Source: Pseudonocardiales bacterium
GTDB lineage: Bacteria; Actinomycetota; Actinomycetes; Mycobacteriales; Jatrophihabitantaceae
Direction: 5' to 3'
Assembly (NCBI GenBank): GCA_025966155.1
Contig: JAOPVO010000101.1
Coordinates: 1 to 35,751 of the forward strand
Length of the DNA: 35,751 nucleotides
Positions within the stretch are counted from its first letter, which is position 1, and each line of letters opens with the position of its first letter. Below are positions 22,854 through 31,320 of the stretch, in pieces. The notes below the pieces were generated by a model that searched no databases, was not told the origin of the DNA, and saw only the letters and a list, made by a program, of their open reading frames with translations. A program made the position numbers and the translations under genes.

Positions 22854-25316
22854 TTGACCATCGAGCAGCAGGTTGAGGTCGCGGCGCCGGACCTCGCCAC
22901 GCCGGACAGCGGCCTGACCGCCGCCCAGGTGGCCGAGCGCGTTGCCGCCGGGCGGACCAACGCCGTCGACGTCAGCACCAGCCGAACGCCGTGGGAGATC
23001 GTCCGCAGCAATGTGTTCACCGTCTTCAACGGGCTGCTGGTCACCCTCTTCATCATCATCCTCACCACCGGGCGATGGCAGAACGGGCTGTTCGGCGGTG
23101 TGATCATTGCCAACTCGGCCATCGGCATCTTCCAGGAGCTGCGGGCCAAGCGGACGCTGGATCGGCTCGCGATCCTCAACGCCCCGCACGCCCGGGCGGT
23201 GCGCGACGGCGTCGAGGCGCAGGTCGATCTGGACGACATCGTCGCCGACGACCTGCTCGTCCTTGCAACCGGCGATCAGGTGCCCGCCGACGGCATCGTC
23301 ACCGCGTCCGAGGGGATGGAGGTCGACGAGTCGCTGCTCACCGGGGAGTCCGACGCCGTCGACAAGGCCCCCGGGGACGAGGTCCGGTCCGGGTCCATCG
23401 TCGTCGCCGGATCCGGTCGCTTCCAGGCCACCGCGATCGGGGCCGAGGCCTACGCCACTCGGCTGGCGACCGAGGCCCGGCGGCGCTCGGTCACCCACTC
23501 CGAGCTGGTCGCCGGCACCAACCGGCTGCTGCGCTGGATCTCCCTCATCATGCTGATTGTCGGGCCGTTCCTGCTGTGGAGCCAGTTCCGCAGCAAGGAC
23601 AACGAGACCTGGCAGGACGCGATGACCGGCACCGTGGCCGCTCTGGTCGGGATGGTCCCCGAGGGGCTCGTGCTGCTGACCAGCCTGGCGTTCATGCTCG
23701 GGACGCTGACCCTGGCCCGGAAGAACGTCCTGGTGCAGGAACTGCCGGCCGTCGAGGGCCTGGCTCGCGTCGATGTCGTGTGCCTGGACAAAACCGGGAC
23801 GCTGACCCACGGCGATGTCGAGTTCGACCTGCTCGAGGCACTCTCGGATCGGCCCGAGGACGACGTGCACCAGGCTCTGGGGGTGCTCGCGGCATCCGGG
23901 GACGCCAATGCCACCGCACAGGCGGTGGCGAGGGCCTTCCCCACGTCCTCATGGACCTCAACCGGCGGCGTGCCCTTCTCCTCCGCCCGCAAATGGTCGA
24001 CCTGCGACATCGACGGGCACGGCACCTGGATCTTCGGCGCACCGGAGATGATCCTGGCCTCCCCCGACGGCGAGGCCCAGCAGCAGGCGCGCGATCGGGC
24101 CGACGCACTGGCGTCGCAGGGCCGACGGGTGCTGCTGCTGGCCTACTGCGACAAGCCCGCGATCAGCGGCACGCGCGAGGACGCGGGCGCCGGCAGCGGG
24201 AGCGCGCCGGCCCGGCTTCCCGCCGGCCTGGCCCCGGTCACCCTGGTGGTGCTGGCCGAGCGCATCCGCGAGGACGCCGCGGAGACGCTGCGCTACTTCA
24301 CCGAGCAGGGCGTGGCGCTCAAGGTGATTTCCGGGGACAACCCGCGCACCGTCGGGGCGGTGGCGGCCAAGGTCGGCGTTCCGGGCGTGAGCGGTGCCGA
24401 CGATGCCATCGACGCGCGCACGCTGCCCGACGACATCGCGGAGCTGGCCGAGATCCTCGAGACCCATAGCGTCTTCGGGCGGGTCACGCCGTACCAGAAG
24501 CGGGCCTTCGTCAAGGCGCTGCAGAGCAAGGGCCATGTCGTGGCGATGACCGGCGATGGCGTGAATGACGCGCTTGCCCTCAAGGACGCGGACATCGGCG
24601 TCGCGATGGGCAACGGCTCTCCCGCGACGCGCGCCGTGGCGCAGCTGGTGCTCATGGACGGCAAGTTCGCGCACCTCCCCGACGTCGTGGCCGAGGGGCG
24701 ACGCGTGATCGCCAACATCGAGCGGGCATCGAACCTGTTCCTAGTCAAGAACATCTACTCCCTCGTGCTGGCGCTGATCACCGCCGTCACGGCGAACGCA
24801 TACCCATTGGCGCCTATCCAGCTCACGCTGATCTCCGCGGTCACGATCGGCGTGCCCGCGTTCCTCCTGGCGCTCGGGCCGAACCGCCGCCGCTACGTCC
24901 CCGGGTTCCTCAGCCGGGTGCTGCGCTTCGCCATCCCCACCGGCGTCGTCACCGGGCTGGCGGCGTACGGGGCCTACCGCGCGACGCGGTTCCTGGAGGA
25001 CGGGGCCGGCGTCGACGAGGCCCGGACGACGGCGACGATCACGGTGCTGGTGGTGTCGCTGTGGACGCTGCTCGTGCTGGCCCGCCCGCTCAAGACGTGG
25101 AAGCTCGGCCTGGTCTGCGCAATGGCCCTGATCGTCGCCGCCGTGGTCGCGATCCCGCCCCTGGGCCACGGGATCTTCCTCTTCGAGACGACGCCGCAGC
25201 GGGTGCTGACCGCGCTGGTGGCCGGGGCGATCGGCGCGGCGCTGGTCGAGATCGCGTCGCGGATCTCCTCGATCGGGGCCAAGTACGAGGACGAGACCAC
25301 GCCTCTCCCCGTCTAG
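22854..25316 (+). CDS. ctpE: CtpE-like cation-transporting P-type ATPase
   Basis: This 820-residue pump uses ATP to move a cation across the membrane. The actuator motif TGES lies in DESLLTGESD, the phosphorylated Asp is D312 in DKTGTLT, and the hinge is TGDGVNDALALKDADIGVAMG. Membrane helix 4 has MVPEGLVLLTSLAF. Sequence blocks VFTVFNGLLV, QELPAVEGLARVDVV and IANIERASNLFLVK strongly recall mycobacterial CtpE, a calcium-related P-type ATPase. Heavy-metal-binding domains are absent. The start is TTG 22854; a TAG lies directly upstream (22851-22853) and GGAGG is at 22840-22844. It ends 4 bp from the convergent mycothiol dehydrogenase gene, leaving no room for a separate terminator. Confidence 0.85.
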   Translation: MTIEQQVEVAAPDLATPDSGLTAAQVAERVAAGRTNAVDVSTSRTPWEIVRSNVFTVFNGLLVTLFIIILTTGRWQNGLFGGVIIANSAIGIFQELRAKRTLDRLAILNAPHARAVRDGVEAQVDLDDIVADDLLVLATGDQVPADGIVTASEGMEVDESLLTGESDAVDKAPGDEVRSGSIVVAGSGRFQATAIGAEAYATRLATEARRRSVTHSELVAGTNRLLRWISLIMLIVGPFLLWSQFRSKDNETWQDAMTGTVAALVGMVPEGLVLLTSLAFMLGTLTLARKNVLVQELPAVEGLARVDVVCLDKTGTLTHGDVEFDLLEALSDRPEDDVHQALGVLAASGDANATAQAVARAFPTSSWTSTGGVPFSSARKWSTCDIDGHGTWIFGAPEMILASPDGEAQQQARDRADALASQGRRVLLLAYCDKPAISGTREDAGAGSGSAPARLPAGLAPVTLVVLAERIREDAAETLRYFTEQGVALKVISGDNPRTVGAVAAKVGVPGVSGADDAIDARTLPDDIAELAEILETHSVFGRVTPYQKRAFVKALQSKGHVVAMTGDGVNDALALKDADIGVAMGNGSPATRAVAQLVLMDGKFAHLPDVVAEGRRVIANIERASNLFLVKNIYSLVLALITAVTANAYPLAPIQLTLISAVTIGVPAFLLALGPNRRRYVPGFLSRVLRFAIPTGVVTGLAAYGAYRATRFLEDGAGVDEARTTATITVLVVSLWTLLVLARPLKTWKLGLVCAMALIVAAVVAIPPLGHGIFLFETTPQRVLTALVAGAIGAALVEIASRISSIGAKYEDETTPLPV

Positions 25317-25320
25317 CGGC

Positions 25321-26406
25321 TCACATCATGACGACGGAGCGCAGCACCTCGCCGCGCTTCATCGACTCGAACGCCGCCTCGATGCCGGTGATCTCGATCT
25401 TCTCCGACACGAACTGGTCCAGCGGCAGCCGGCCCTGCAGGTAGAGATTGATCAGCGTCGGGAAGTCGCGCTCGGGCAGGCAGTCGCCGTACCAGGACGA
25501 CATCAACCGTCCGCCGCGCCCGAACACATCGAGCAGCGGGATCTCCAGCGTCATTTCCGGCGTCGGCACACCGACGAGCACGACGGTGCCGGCCAGATCG
25601 CGGCCGTAGAACGCCTGCTTCCACGTCTCTGGGCGCCCAACCGCATCGATGACCACGTCGGCGCCGAAGCCGCCAGTGAGCGCCTGGATCGCCGTGACCG
25701 CGTCCTCCCGGCTGGAGTTGACGAGGTGGGTCGCGCCGAGACCGCGGGCCGCCTCGAGCTTCCGGTCGTCGAGGTCGACGGCGATGATGATCGCCGCGCC
25801 GGCAAGGCGGGCCCCGGCGATGGCGGCCGCGCCGACCCCGCCGCAGCCGATGACCGCGACCGAGTCGCCGCGGGTGACGGCGCCGGTGTTGATCGCCGCG
25901 CCCAGCCCGGCCATGACGCCGCAGCCCAGCAGGCCGGCAACCTCGGGCGGGGCGGCCGGGTCGACCTTGGTGCACTGCCCGGCGGCCACGAGCGTCGTCT
26001 CGATGAACGCCCCGATGCCGAGCGCCGGGGACAGCTCGGTGCCGTCCTCGAGCGTCATCTTCTGCGTGGCGTTGTGGGTGCTGAAGCAGTACCAGGGCTT
26101 GCCGCGGGTGCAGGCCCGGCACTGTCCGCAGACCGCGCGCCAGTTGAGCACGACGTAGTCCCCGACCGCGACGTGCGTGACGCCCTCGCCGATCGCGGAG
26201 ACCGTCCCGGCGGCCTCATGGCCCAGCAGGAACGGGAAGTCGTCGCTGATCCCGCCTTCGCGGTAGTGCAGGTCGGTGTGGCAGACGCCGCAGGCGGCGA
26301 TGTCGACCAGCGCCTCGCCGGGCCCGGGGTCCGGGACGGTGATCGTCCGAAGCTCCACCGGGGCGCCCTTGGCCATGGCCACGATCCCCTGCACCTGACG
26401 ACTCAT
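25321..26406 (-). CDS. mscR: S-(hydroxymethyl)mycothiol dehydrogenase (formaldehyde detoxification)
   Basis: This 361-residue NAD-dependent enzyme oxidises the formaldehyde-mycothiol adduct, and such enzymes may also reduce nitrosomycothiol. The catalytic zinc site is C42 (CGVCHTD), H63-E64 and C162 ([10 protein letters not shown]). The structural zinc cysteines are C93, C96, C99 and C107. The Rossmann motif is [13 protein letters not shown]. The [19 protein letters not shown] start and the [14 protein letters not shown] block are characteristic of this family, placing the host among mycothiol producers. AGGAG precedes ATG 26406. The metallo-beta-lactamase-fold gene often found beside it is absent. 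Confidence 0.9.
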   Translation of the reverse strand: MSRQVQGIVAMAKGAPVELRTITVPDPGPGEALVDIAACGVCHTDLHYREGGISDDFPFLLGHEAAGTVSAIGEGVTHVAVGDYVVLNWRAVCGQCRACTRGKPWYCFSTHNATQKMTLEDGTELSPALGIGAFIETTLVAAGQCTKVDPAAPPEVAGLLGCGVMAGLGAAINTGAVTRGDSVAVIGCGGVGAAAIAGARLAGAAIIIAVDLDDRKLEAARGLGATHLVNSSREDAVTAIQALTGGFGADVVIDAVGRPETWKQAFYGRDLAGTVVLVGVPTPEMTLEIPLLDVFGRGGRLMSSWYGDCLPERDFPTLINLYLQGRLPLDQFVSEKIEITGIEAAFESMKRGEVLRSVVMM

Positions 26407-26530
26407 CGCGCGACTCCTGCCTCACCGCCCGGCGCTGGTCCGCCCCGGATCGAGGCGACCCTATCCGGCGCTCCTACGACGCCGCCCCCGCCGGGTTGTC
26501 CTGGGGCCATAGGTTCCGAAGCCCAGCGGG

Positions 26531-28084
26531 TTAGGCGGGAACGGCCTCGGCCTCGGCCTTGTCGTCGGCCTCCTGGGCGTTGCGGTAGGCGCTGCGGCTG
26601 GCCAGGCTGGTGAACACCGCGAGCAGCGACACTGCGGCCATCACGCTGAAGGCGATGCGATAGCCGGCGACCAGCTCATCGACGGCCGCCGAGCCGAGTT
26701 GCGATGCGGTCCCGGCGAATACCGCATGGCGCAGGACATCGGACAGGGGCGCGGTCAGGAGCGTCAGCGCCATAGCGATGCCGATGGTGTTCGCCGTGTT
26801 CTGCACGGTGATACGCACCGCGTTCGTGCTGCCGACCTGATCGTTCGGCGTCCCCTCGAGGATCGAGGTGATGTTCGAGGGCTGGAAGATCCCGGAGCCC
26901 AAGCCCACCAGCACCAGCCCGCAGCACACGGGCAGGAAGCCGGCCTCCGCGCCGGTGGTGATGGCCATGACGACCATGCCGGCGGTGGTGATCGCCGAGC
27001 CGATCGTCGACACCGTGCGCGGCAGCATGTGCTTGGTGACGAAGCCGACCGATGCCGCGGCGACCGCATTGGCCGCGGACATCGGCAGCAGCATCAGCCC
27101 GGCGTGCAGCGCCGTCTCGCCCTTCGCGGCCTGGAAGTACAGCGCGGCGATGATGACCACCGAGCTTCGCGCGATCGAGTTGATCAGGCCGGCGAGGATC
27201 GCCATCGTGAACGGACGGCGCTTGAAGAGGCTGATATTGAGCAGGGGGTTCGTCGCGCGCTTCTCCCACCACACGAACAGCGGGATGAAGACGACGGCGA
27301 GGAGGAAGCCCACCCGGACCAGGGCGCTCTCCCAGCCGGCGTTGCTCACACTGGACAGCGCGACGACGAAGCCGCCGAGCCCGAGAATGAGCAGCACGTT
27401 GCCGCGCAAGTCCAGGCCGGTGAACTTTCGGCTGGACGGGACCTTGCGCAGGATTTTCCAGCCCCAGATCAGGCACACGACGCCGAACGGGACGTTGAAC
27501 CAGAAGACCCATCGCCAGCCCAGGGTCGTGGCGAGCGCGCCGCCCACGGTTGGGCCGAGGAGCTGGGCGATGGAGAACGAGGTCATATAGAGGCCAAGGC
27601 CGCGCCCGAGCATGTGCGGCGGGAAGGCGGCGCTGACGATGGCGGCGCTGTTGGTCAGCAGCATCGCGGCGGCGATCGCCTGGACGATGCGCAGCCCGAT
27701 CAGCACCTGCACATTGGGCGAGAGCCCGGCCAGGAGGCTGACGCCGGTGAAGATGCCCAGCCCCAGCAGGTACATCGAGCGGCGGCCCATGACGTCGGCG
27801 AGGCGGCCGCAGGCCAGCGTGACGCACGTCGTGACCAGGGCGAAGACGATGAGGATCCAACTGGCCTCGGCGCTGGTTGCGTCGAAGTGCCGCACAACCT
27901 CCGGCAGCGCGATGTTCAGCGTGTTCTGGTTGAGCGACGTCAGGATGCTGGCCATCACCACGACCGACAGCGCGCGCCAGGCATAGCGCAGGTCGTCGGT
28001 GTCGCCGCCGTCTGCGTCGACGGCGCCGGCCGTGCTGACGGCGCCCGTGCTCTTCGCTGCCTGCGGCACTGCAGTGCTCCTCAT
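26531..28084 (-). CDS. MFS transporter, DHA2 (EmrB/QacA) type
   Basis: This 517-residue protein has about 14 predicted membrane segments, the DHA2 exporter layout. Motif A is GRLADVMGRRSMYLLG; the LLGPTVGGALATTLGWRWVFWFNVPFG stretch is typical of drug/H+ antiporters. Substrates are likely hydrophobic compounds or metabolites, not predictable here. ATG 28084 (MRSTAVPQAA) is chosen; the frame extends to 28228, but that part is Arg/Cys-rich and unlike the family. It is divergent from a second DHA2-type gene with 229 bp between starts and a dyad in the gap. No TetR or MarR regulator adjoins. Confidence 0.85.
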   Translation of the reverse strand: MRSTAVPQAAKSTGAVSTAGAVDADGGDTDDLRYAWRALSVVVMASILTSLNQNTLNIALPEVVRHFDATSAEASWILIVFALVTTCVTLACGRLADVMGRRSMYLLGLGIFTGVSLLAGLSPNVQVLIGLRIVQAIAAAMLLTNSAAIVSAAFPPHMLGRGLGLYMTSFSIAQLLGPTVGGALATTLGWRWVFWFNVPFGVVCLIWGWKILRKVPSSRKFTGLDLRGNVLLILGLGGFVVALSSVSNAGWESALVRVGFLLAVVFIPLFVWWEKRATNPLLNISLFKRRPFTMAILAGLINSIARSSVVIIAALYFQAAKGETALHAGLMLLPMSAANAVAAASVGFVTKHMLPRTVSTIGSAITTAGMVVMAITTGAEAGFLPVCCGLVLVGLGSGIFQPSNITSILEGTPNDQVGSTNAVRITVQNTANTIGIAMALTLLTAPLSDVLRHAVFAGTASQLGSAAVDELVAGYRIAFSVMAAVSLLAVFTSLASRSAYRNAQEADDKAEAEAVPA

Positions 28085-28237
28085 GACGTTGCTTCGATTC
28101 GGGCGGCCCGCTGCGCTGCTGCGGCGGACTGCTCCATGCTCACCGGTTGGCCCGACATTGTTAGCCCAACGAATGATTCTCGCGCCGAGGCGCGCACGGC
28201 AGGGGCAAAGCCGTGTGACTCGGCCCATATCCGGGAT

Positions 28238-28258
28238 CGAACCGGATTATCCGTTCCG
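28238..28258. promoter_or_regulatory. Operator-like dyad between two divergent exporters
   Basis: CGGAT-t-ATCCG at 28243-28253 is perfect. Extending to 28238-28258 gives 10-bp arms with two mismatches. It lies 56 bp before the plus-strand exporter and 154 bp before the minus-strand one. The size suits a TetR- or MarR-type dimer, but no such regulator gene is nearby. Confidence 0.4.
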
Positions 28259-28313
28259 CATATGCCGTTACGGTACGCGAGCTCCACCCACCCCCAGCAG
28301 CTGAGGATCGTGC

Positions 28314-29789
28314 ATGAACGCAGAACCTTCCCGGGCCGGATATCGCACGACATTTCTCGTTCTGGCCGCCGGGGCCGGGGCGTTCGCGCTGCTGCAGTCG
28401 CTGGTGTCGCCGGTCCTGCCGACGATCCAGGAGGCGCTGAACACGACGCAGACCAACGTGACCTGGGTGCTCACCGCATACCTGCTGTCGGCGTCGATCT
28501 GCACGCCGATCGTCGGGCGGCTCGGGGACATGATCGGCAAGAAGAAAATGTTCGTCTTCGCGCTGATCGCGCTGGCCGTCGGCTCGCTTCTGGCCGCCGT
28601 CGCCCCGTCGCTGTCGATCATGATCATCGCCCGGGTGATCCAGGGTGTCGGCGGCGGTGTGCTGCCGCTGTCGTTCGGCATCATCCGCGACGAGTTCCCG
28701 CGGGAGAAGGTGCCCGGCGCGGTCGGCGTGATCGCCGCTCTGACCGCCGTCGGTGCCGGGCTCGGCATCGTGCTGGCCGGCCCGATCGTCGATGCCCTGA
28801 GCTACCACTGGCTGTTCTGGATCCCGATGGCCGTCATCGCCGTTGCCGCGATCGCCGCCTTCTTCGTCATCCCCGAGTCGGAGGTGAAGACCGCCGGCAA
28901 GATCAACTGGCTGGCCGCCCTGCTGCTGTCGGGCTGGCTTGTTGCCTTGCTGCTGGCGGTGAGCGAGGCCCCGTCGTGGGGCTGGGGCTCGCCGAAGGTC
29001 CTCGGCCTGCTGATCGTGGCCATCATCGTCGCGGCGACCTGGGTCCGGCTGGAGTCCCGCTCGGCCAACCCGTTGATCGACATGAGGATGATGACGATTC
29101 GCGCGGTCTGGACGACGAACCTGGTGGCCCTCCTGTTCGGCGTGGCGATGTTCGGTACGTTCGCGTTCCTGCCCGCGTTCCTGCAGACACCAAGCGAAGC
29201 CGGCTATGGATTCGGCGCCTCGATCACGACGTCCGGGCTGATGATCCTGCCGCAGACCGTCGGAATGTTCGTGCTGGGTGTCCTGGCCGGACGGCTCGGC
29301 GAGCGGTTCGGGTCCAAGAACCTCGTTGTGGCGGGCTCCTTCGTCAGTGTGGCGGCGCTCGCGCTACTGGCCCTGGCCCACGATCACGCCTGGGAGATCT
29401 ACTTATCCTCGGCCGTCCTCGGCATCGGGTTCGGCTTGGCGTTCTCGGCCATGTCGAACCTGATCGTCGCGGCCGTGCCGGCGGAGCAGACCGGCGTCGC
29501 GAGTGGCATGAATGCCAACATCCGCACCATCGGCGGATCCCTGGGCGCGGCCTTCATGGCCAGCATCGTCGCGGCCCACGTCGGGCCGAGCGGCCTGCCG
29601 AGCGAGTCTGGCTACAGCGCCGGGTTCCTCCTGCTCGCGGCCGCGCTGCTGCTCGGCGCGTTCGCCGCCGTCCTGATCCCCGCCATCCCGCGCTCGCCGA
29701 AGACGCGCCACGAGCCGGCAGTGCAGCTCCGGCACGGCGAGCTGGCGATGGTGGCCGGCGGAACAGTCGTCGGCAACGAGTCGGAGTAA
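28314..29789 (+). CDS. MFS transporter, DHA2-like
   Basis: This 491-residue transporter has about 14 predicted membrane segments. Motif A is GRLGDMIGKKKMFVF and the antiporter motif C is AVGAGLGIVLAGPIVD. The C-terminal tail is short and hydrophilic. GAGGA precedes ATG 28314. It is a different subgroup from the divergent exporter at 26531-28084, so this is not a recent duplication. The substrate is unknown. A hairpin-rich gap of 215 bp separates its end from the convergent SDR gene. Confidence 0.85.
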   Translation: MNAEPSRAGYRTTFLVLAAGAGAFALLQSLVSPVLPTIQEALNTTQTNVTWVLTAYLLSASICTPIVGRLGDMIGKKKMFVFALIALAVGSLLAAVAPSLSIMIIARVIQGVGGGVLPLSFGIIRDEFPREKVPGAVGVIAALTAVGAGLGIVLAGPIVDALSYHWLFWIPMAVIAVAAIAAFFVIPESEVKTAGKINWLAALLLSGWLVALLLAVSEAPSWGWGSPKVLGLLIVAIIVAATWVRLESRSANPLIDMRMMTIRAVWTTNLVALLFGVAMFGTFAFLPAFLQTPSEAGYGFGASITTSGLMILPQTVGMFVLGVLAGRLGERFGSKNLVVAGSFVSVAALALLALAHDHAWEIYLSSAVLGIGFGLAFSAMSNLIVAAVPAEQTGVASGMNANIRTIGGSLGAAFMASIVAAHVGPSGLPSESGYSAGFLLLAAALLLGAFAAVLIPAIPRSPKTRHEPAVQLRHGELAMVAGGTVVGNESE

Positions 29790-29950
29790 CCGGGGACTTC
29801 CCCGATGCATTGATCAACGGCGGCTTCTACGCGTGGCCGGCGCGATCGAGCTCGCGCGCCGGTTCCTCGTCAGTGAGAGCCGGGATCGATCGCACCCGCG
29901 TCGCCTTCATGGGCTAGTGGCGGATCGGCGAAGCCGAGCGCTGTCCGGCT

Positions 29951-29988
29951 GCGGCTGCATATACCTAGCTATAGGCATACGCAGCCGC
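29951..29988 (-). terminator. Hairpin downstream of the SDR gene
   Basis: GCGGCTGC (29951-29958) pairs with GCAGCCGC (29981-29988). The interior adds TAT/ATA and CCTA/TAGG pairs separated by single mismatches. It starts 16 bp after the SDR stop on the minus strand and lies between convergent genes. Its AT-rich centre stands out in this GC-rich sequence. Confidence 0.6.
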
Positions 29989-30004
29989 GGGCAGGACGTC
30001 GTTG

Positions 30005-30793
30005 CTACAGGCCCTTCTCGGCACAGAGCGTCTCGTCGTAGGTGATCTGGCCGGTGAAGTCGGCCGCTGCCTGCTCGCAAATCCAGACCGCGGCCTTGCC
30101 CATGTAGTCCGCGGACTCGAACTCCAGCGTCGGGTTCTCCTTGTCGTTGGAGAAGAACAGGTTGCCCGGGGTCTTGATCCGGCCCATCGGCGACAGCGTG
30201 TTGACCGCGATGTGGTCGTTCTGAAGCGCGATCGCCTGGCGCTGGGTGAAGTGCTCGATCATCGACTTCTCGGGGCCGTAGAAGATGTCTCCGCCGCGGA
30301 TCTGGTCCGGGGTGTACGGGCCCGGGCCGGGCTGCACTGCCGCGATCGAGGAGAGGTTGATGATGTGCCCGCCGCCGGCGGCGCGCAGGTGCGGGATCGC
30401 CTCGCGCATCGTGAGGATGGGCGCGCGCACATTCACCTCGAGGCTCAGCGCGATGTGCCGGGGCTGGACAGTCTCCAGCGTGCCCGGGACGAAGATCGCG
30501 GCGTTGTTGACCAAGATGTCCAGGCGGCCGTAGGTCTCGATCACCTTGGCGACGGCGGCGGCGATGCTGTCGGGATCGCGCAGGTTCAGCAGCACGGGGA
30601 TCGCGGTGCCCCCGGCGTCGATGATCTCCTGGCTGACGGTGTGGATCGTGCCCGGCAGTCGCGGATCGCTGACCTGCTCGGTGCGCGCGGCGACGGCGAC
30701 GGAGGCGCCGGCCTTGGCCAGGTATCTCGCGATGTCGGCGCCGATCCCTCGGCTGGCCCCGGCTACGAGCGCGACTTTCCCCTGCAGCGGCAT
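30005..30793 (-). CDS. Short-chain dehydrogenase/reductase
   Basis: This 262-residue SDR oxidoreductase has the cofactor motif GASRGIG at 12-18, the NNAA motif, the catalytic serine in INLSS and YGPEKS for the Tyr-x3-Lys pair. The basic residues after strand 2 (AAR) are consistent with NADP(H), though not decisive. The substrate is unknown; an insertion with PGPGPYTPDQIRGGDIF before the active Tyr distinguishes it from simple FabG. ATG 30793 (MPLQGKVALVAG) follows AGGGAGA; the frame is open to 31060, but that region is not SDR-like and overlaps the next gene. Confidence 0.85.
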   Translation of the reverse strand: MPLQGKVALVAGASRGIGADIARYLAKAGASVAVAARTEQVSDPRLPGTIHTVSQEIIDAGGTAIPVLLNLRDPDSIAAAVAKVIETYGRLDILVNNAAIFVPGTLETVQPRHIALSLEVNVRAPILTMREAIPHLRAAGGGHIINLSSIAAVQPGPGPYTPDQIRGGDIFYGPEKSMIEHFTQRQAIALQNDHIAVNTLSPMGRIKTPGNLFFSNDKENPTLEFESADYMGKAAVWICEQAAADFTGQITYDETLCAEKGL

Positions 30794-30926
30794 GCGGCGT
30801 TCTCCCTTGAACTCGGCGGGCAATGTCCGCCGAATATCGTCCAGCGAGCCGTCGTGTCGCAAGGGCAGTCGAGTCGGCCGCTGAGCCGCGATCGAAAGTG
30901 TCGGTGCCCGGGCGCACGATGCGACC

Positions 30927-31187
30927 ATGGCTGAATTGACAGTGCGGCACCGCGAGATGCTCGCGTTCGAGGCCCAGTGGTGGCGGCACGACATCGATCG
31001 CGCGACCGCGATCCGGCACCTCTTCGGGTTGAGCGAAACCCGGTACCTGCAAATCCTCAACGTCGTCGTCGAATGGCCCGCTGCGGCAGCCCATGATCCG
31101 CTGCTGGTGCGTCGCCTGCGCCACGACCGGGCCCTGGCGCGGTCGGCCCGTGTTGGCTCCGCTACTGAGCGGATTCTTAACGGTTAG
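30927..31187 (+). CDS. DUF3263 family protein
   Basis: This 86-residue protein matches the actinobacterial DUF3263 family: MLAFEAQWWRHDIDRATAIRHLFGLSETRYLQILN, then HDPLLVRRLRHDR. The helical, basic layout suggests a small DNA-binding protein, but function is not established. ATG 30927 is used; no ribosome binding site is obvious. It is divergent from the SDR gene (133 bp between starts). Confidence 0.8.
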   Translation: MAELTVRHREMLAFEAQWWRHDIDRATAIRHLFGLSETRYLQILNVVVEWPAAAAHDPLLVRRLRHDRALARSARVGSATERILNG

Positions 31188-31207
31188 GTCACGATGCGTG
31201 ATTCAGC

Positions 31208-31223
31208 TGTGATCGGCGTCACG
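31208..31223 (+). promoter_or_regulatory. CRP/GlxR-type binding site upstream of the binding-protein gene
   Basis: TGTGA-TCGGCG-TCACG at 31208-31223 matches the CRP/GlxR consensus TGTGA-N6-TCACA at nine of ten fixed positions. A TANNNT element, TAATGT, lies at 31230-31235. The site centre would be about 27 bp before the expected transcription start, so it overlaps the promoter core. Actinobacterial GlxR/CRP proteins respond to cAMP and control carbon uptake genes. Confidence 0.55.
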
Positions 31224-31320
31224 GAGCCCTAATGTGGCAGCGATCACAACCGGATCGCGACCGCAAGAGGCGATGCGGATACACCACTCGGGCGTCACTG
31301 CCCGGCGAGAGGGGCTCTCC

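Noticed and set aside
26699-29917. A 1072-codon plus-strand open frame across two MFS genes.
   Set aside because: It runs antisense to one exporter and out of frame through the other; a high-GC shadow with no domain.
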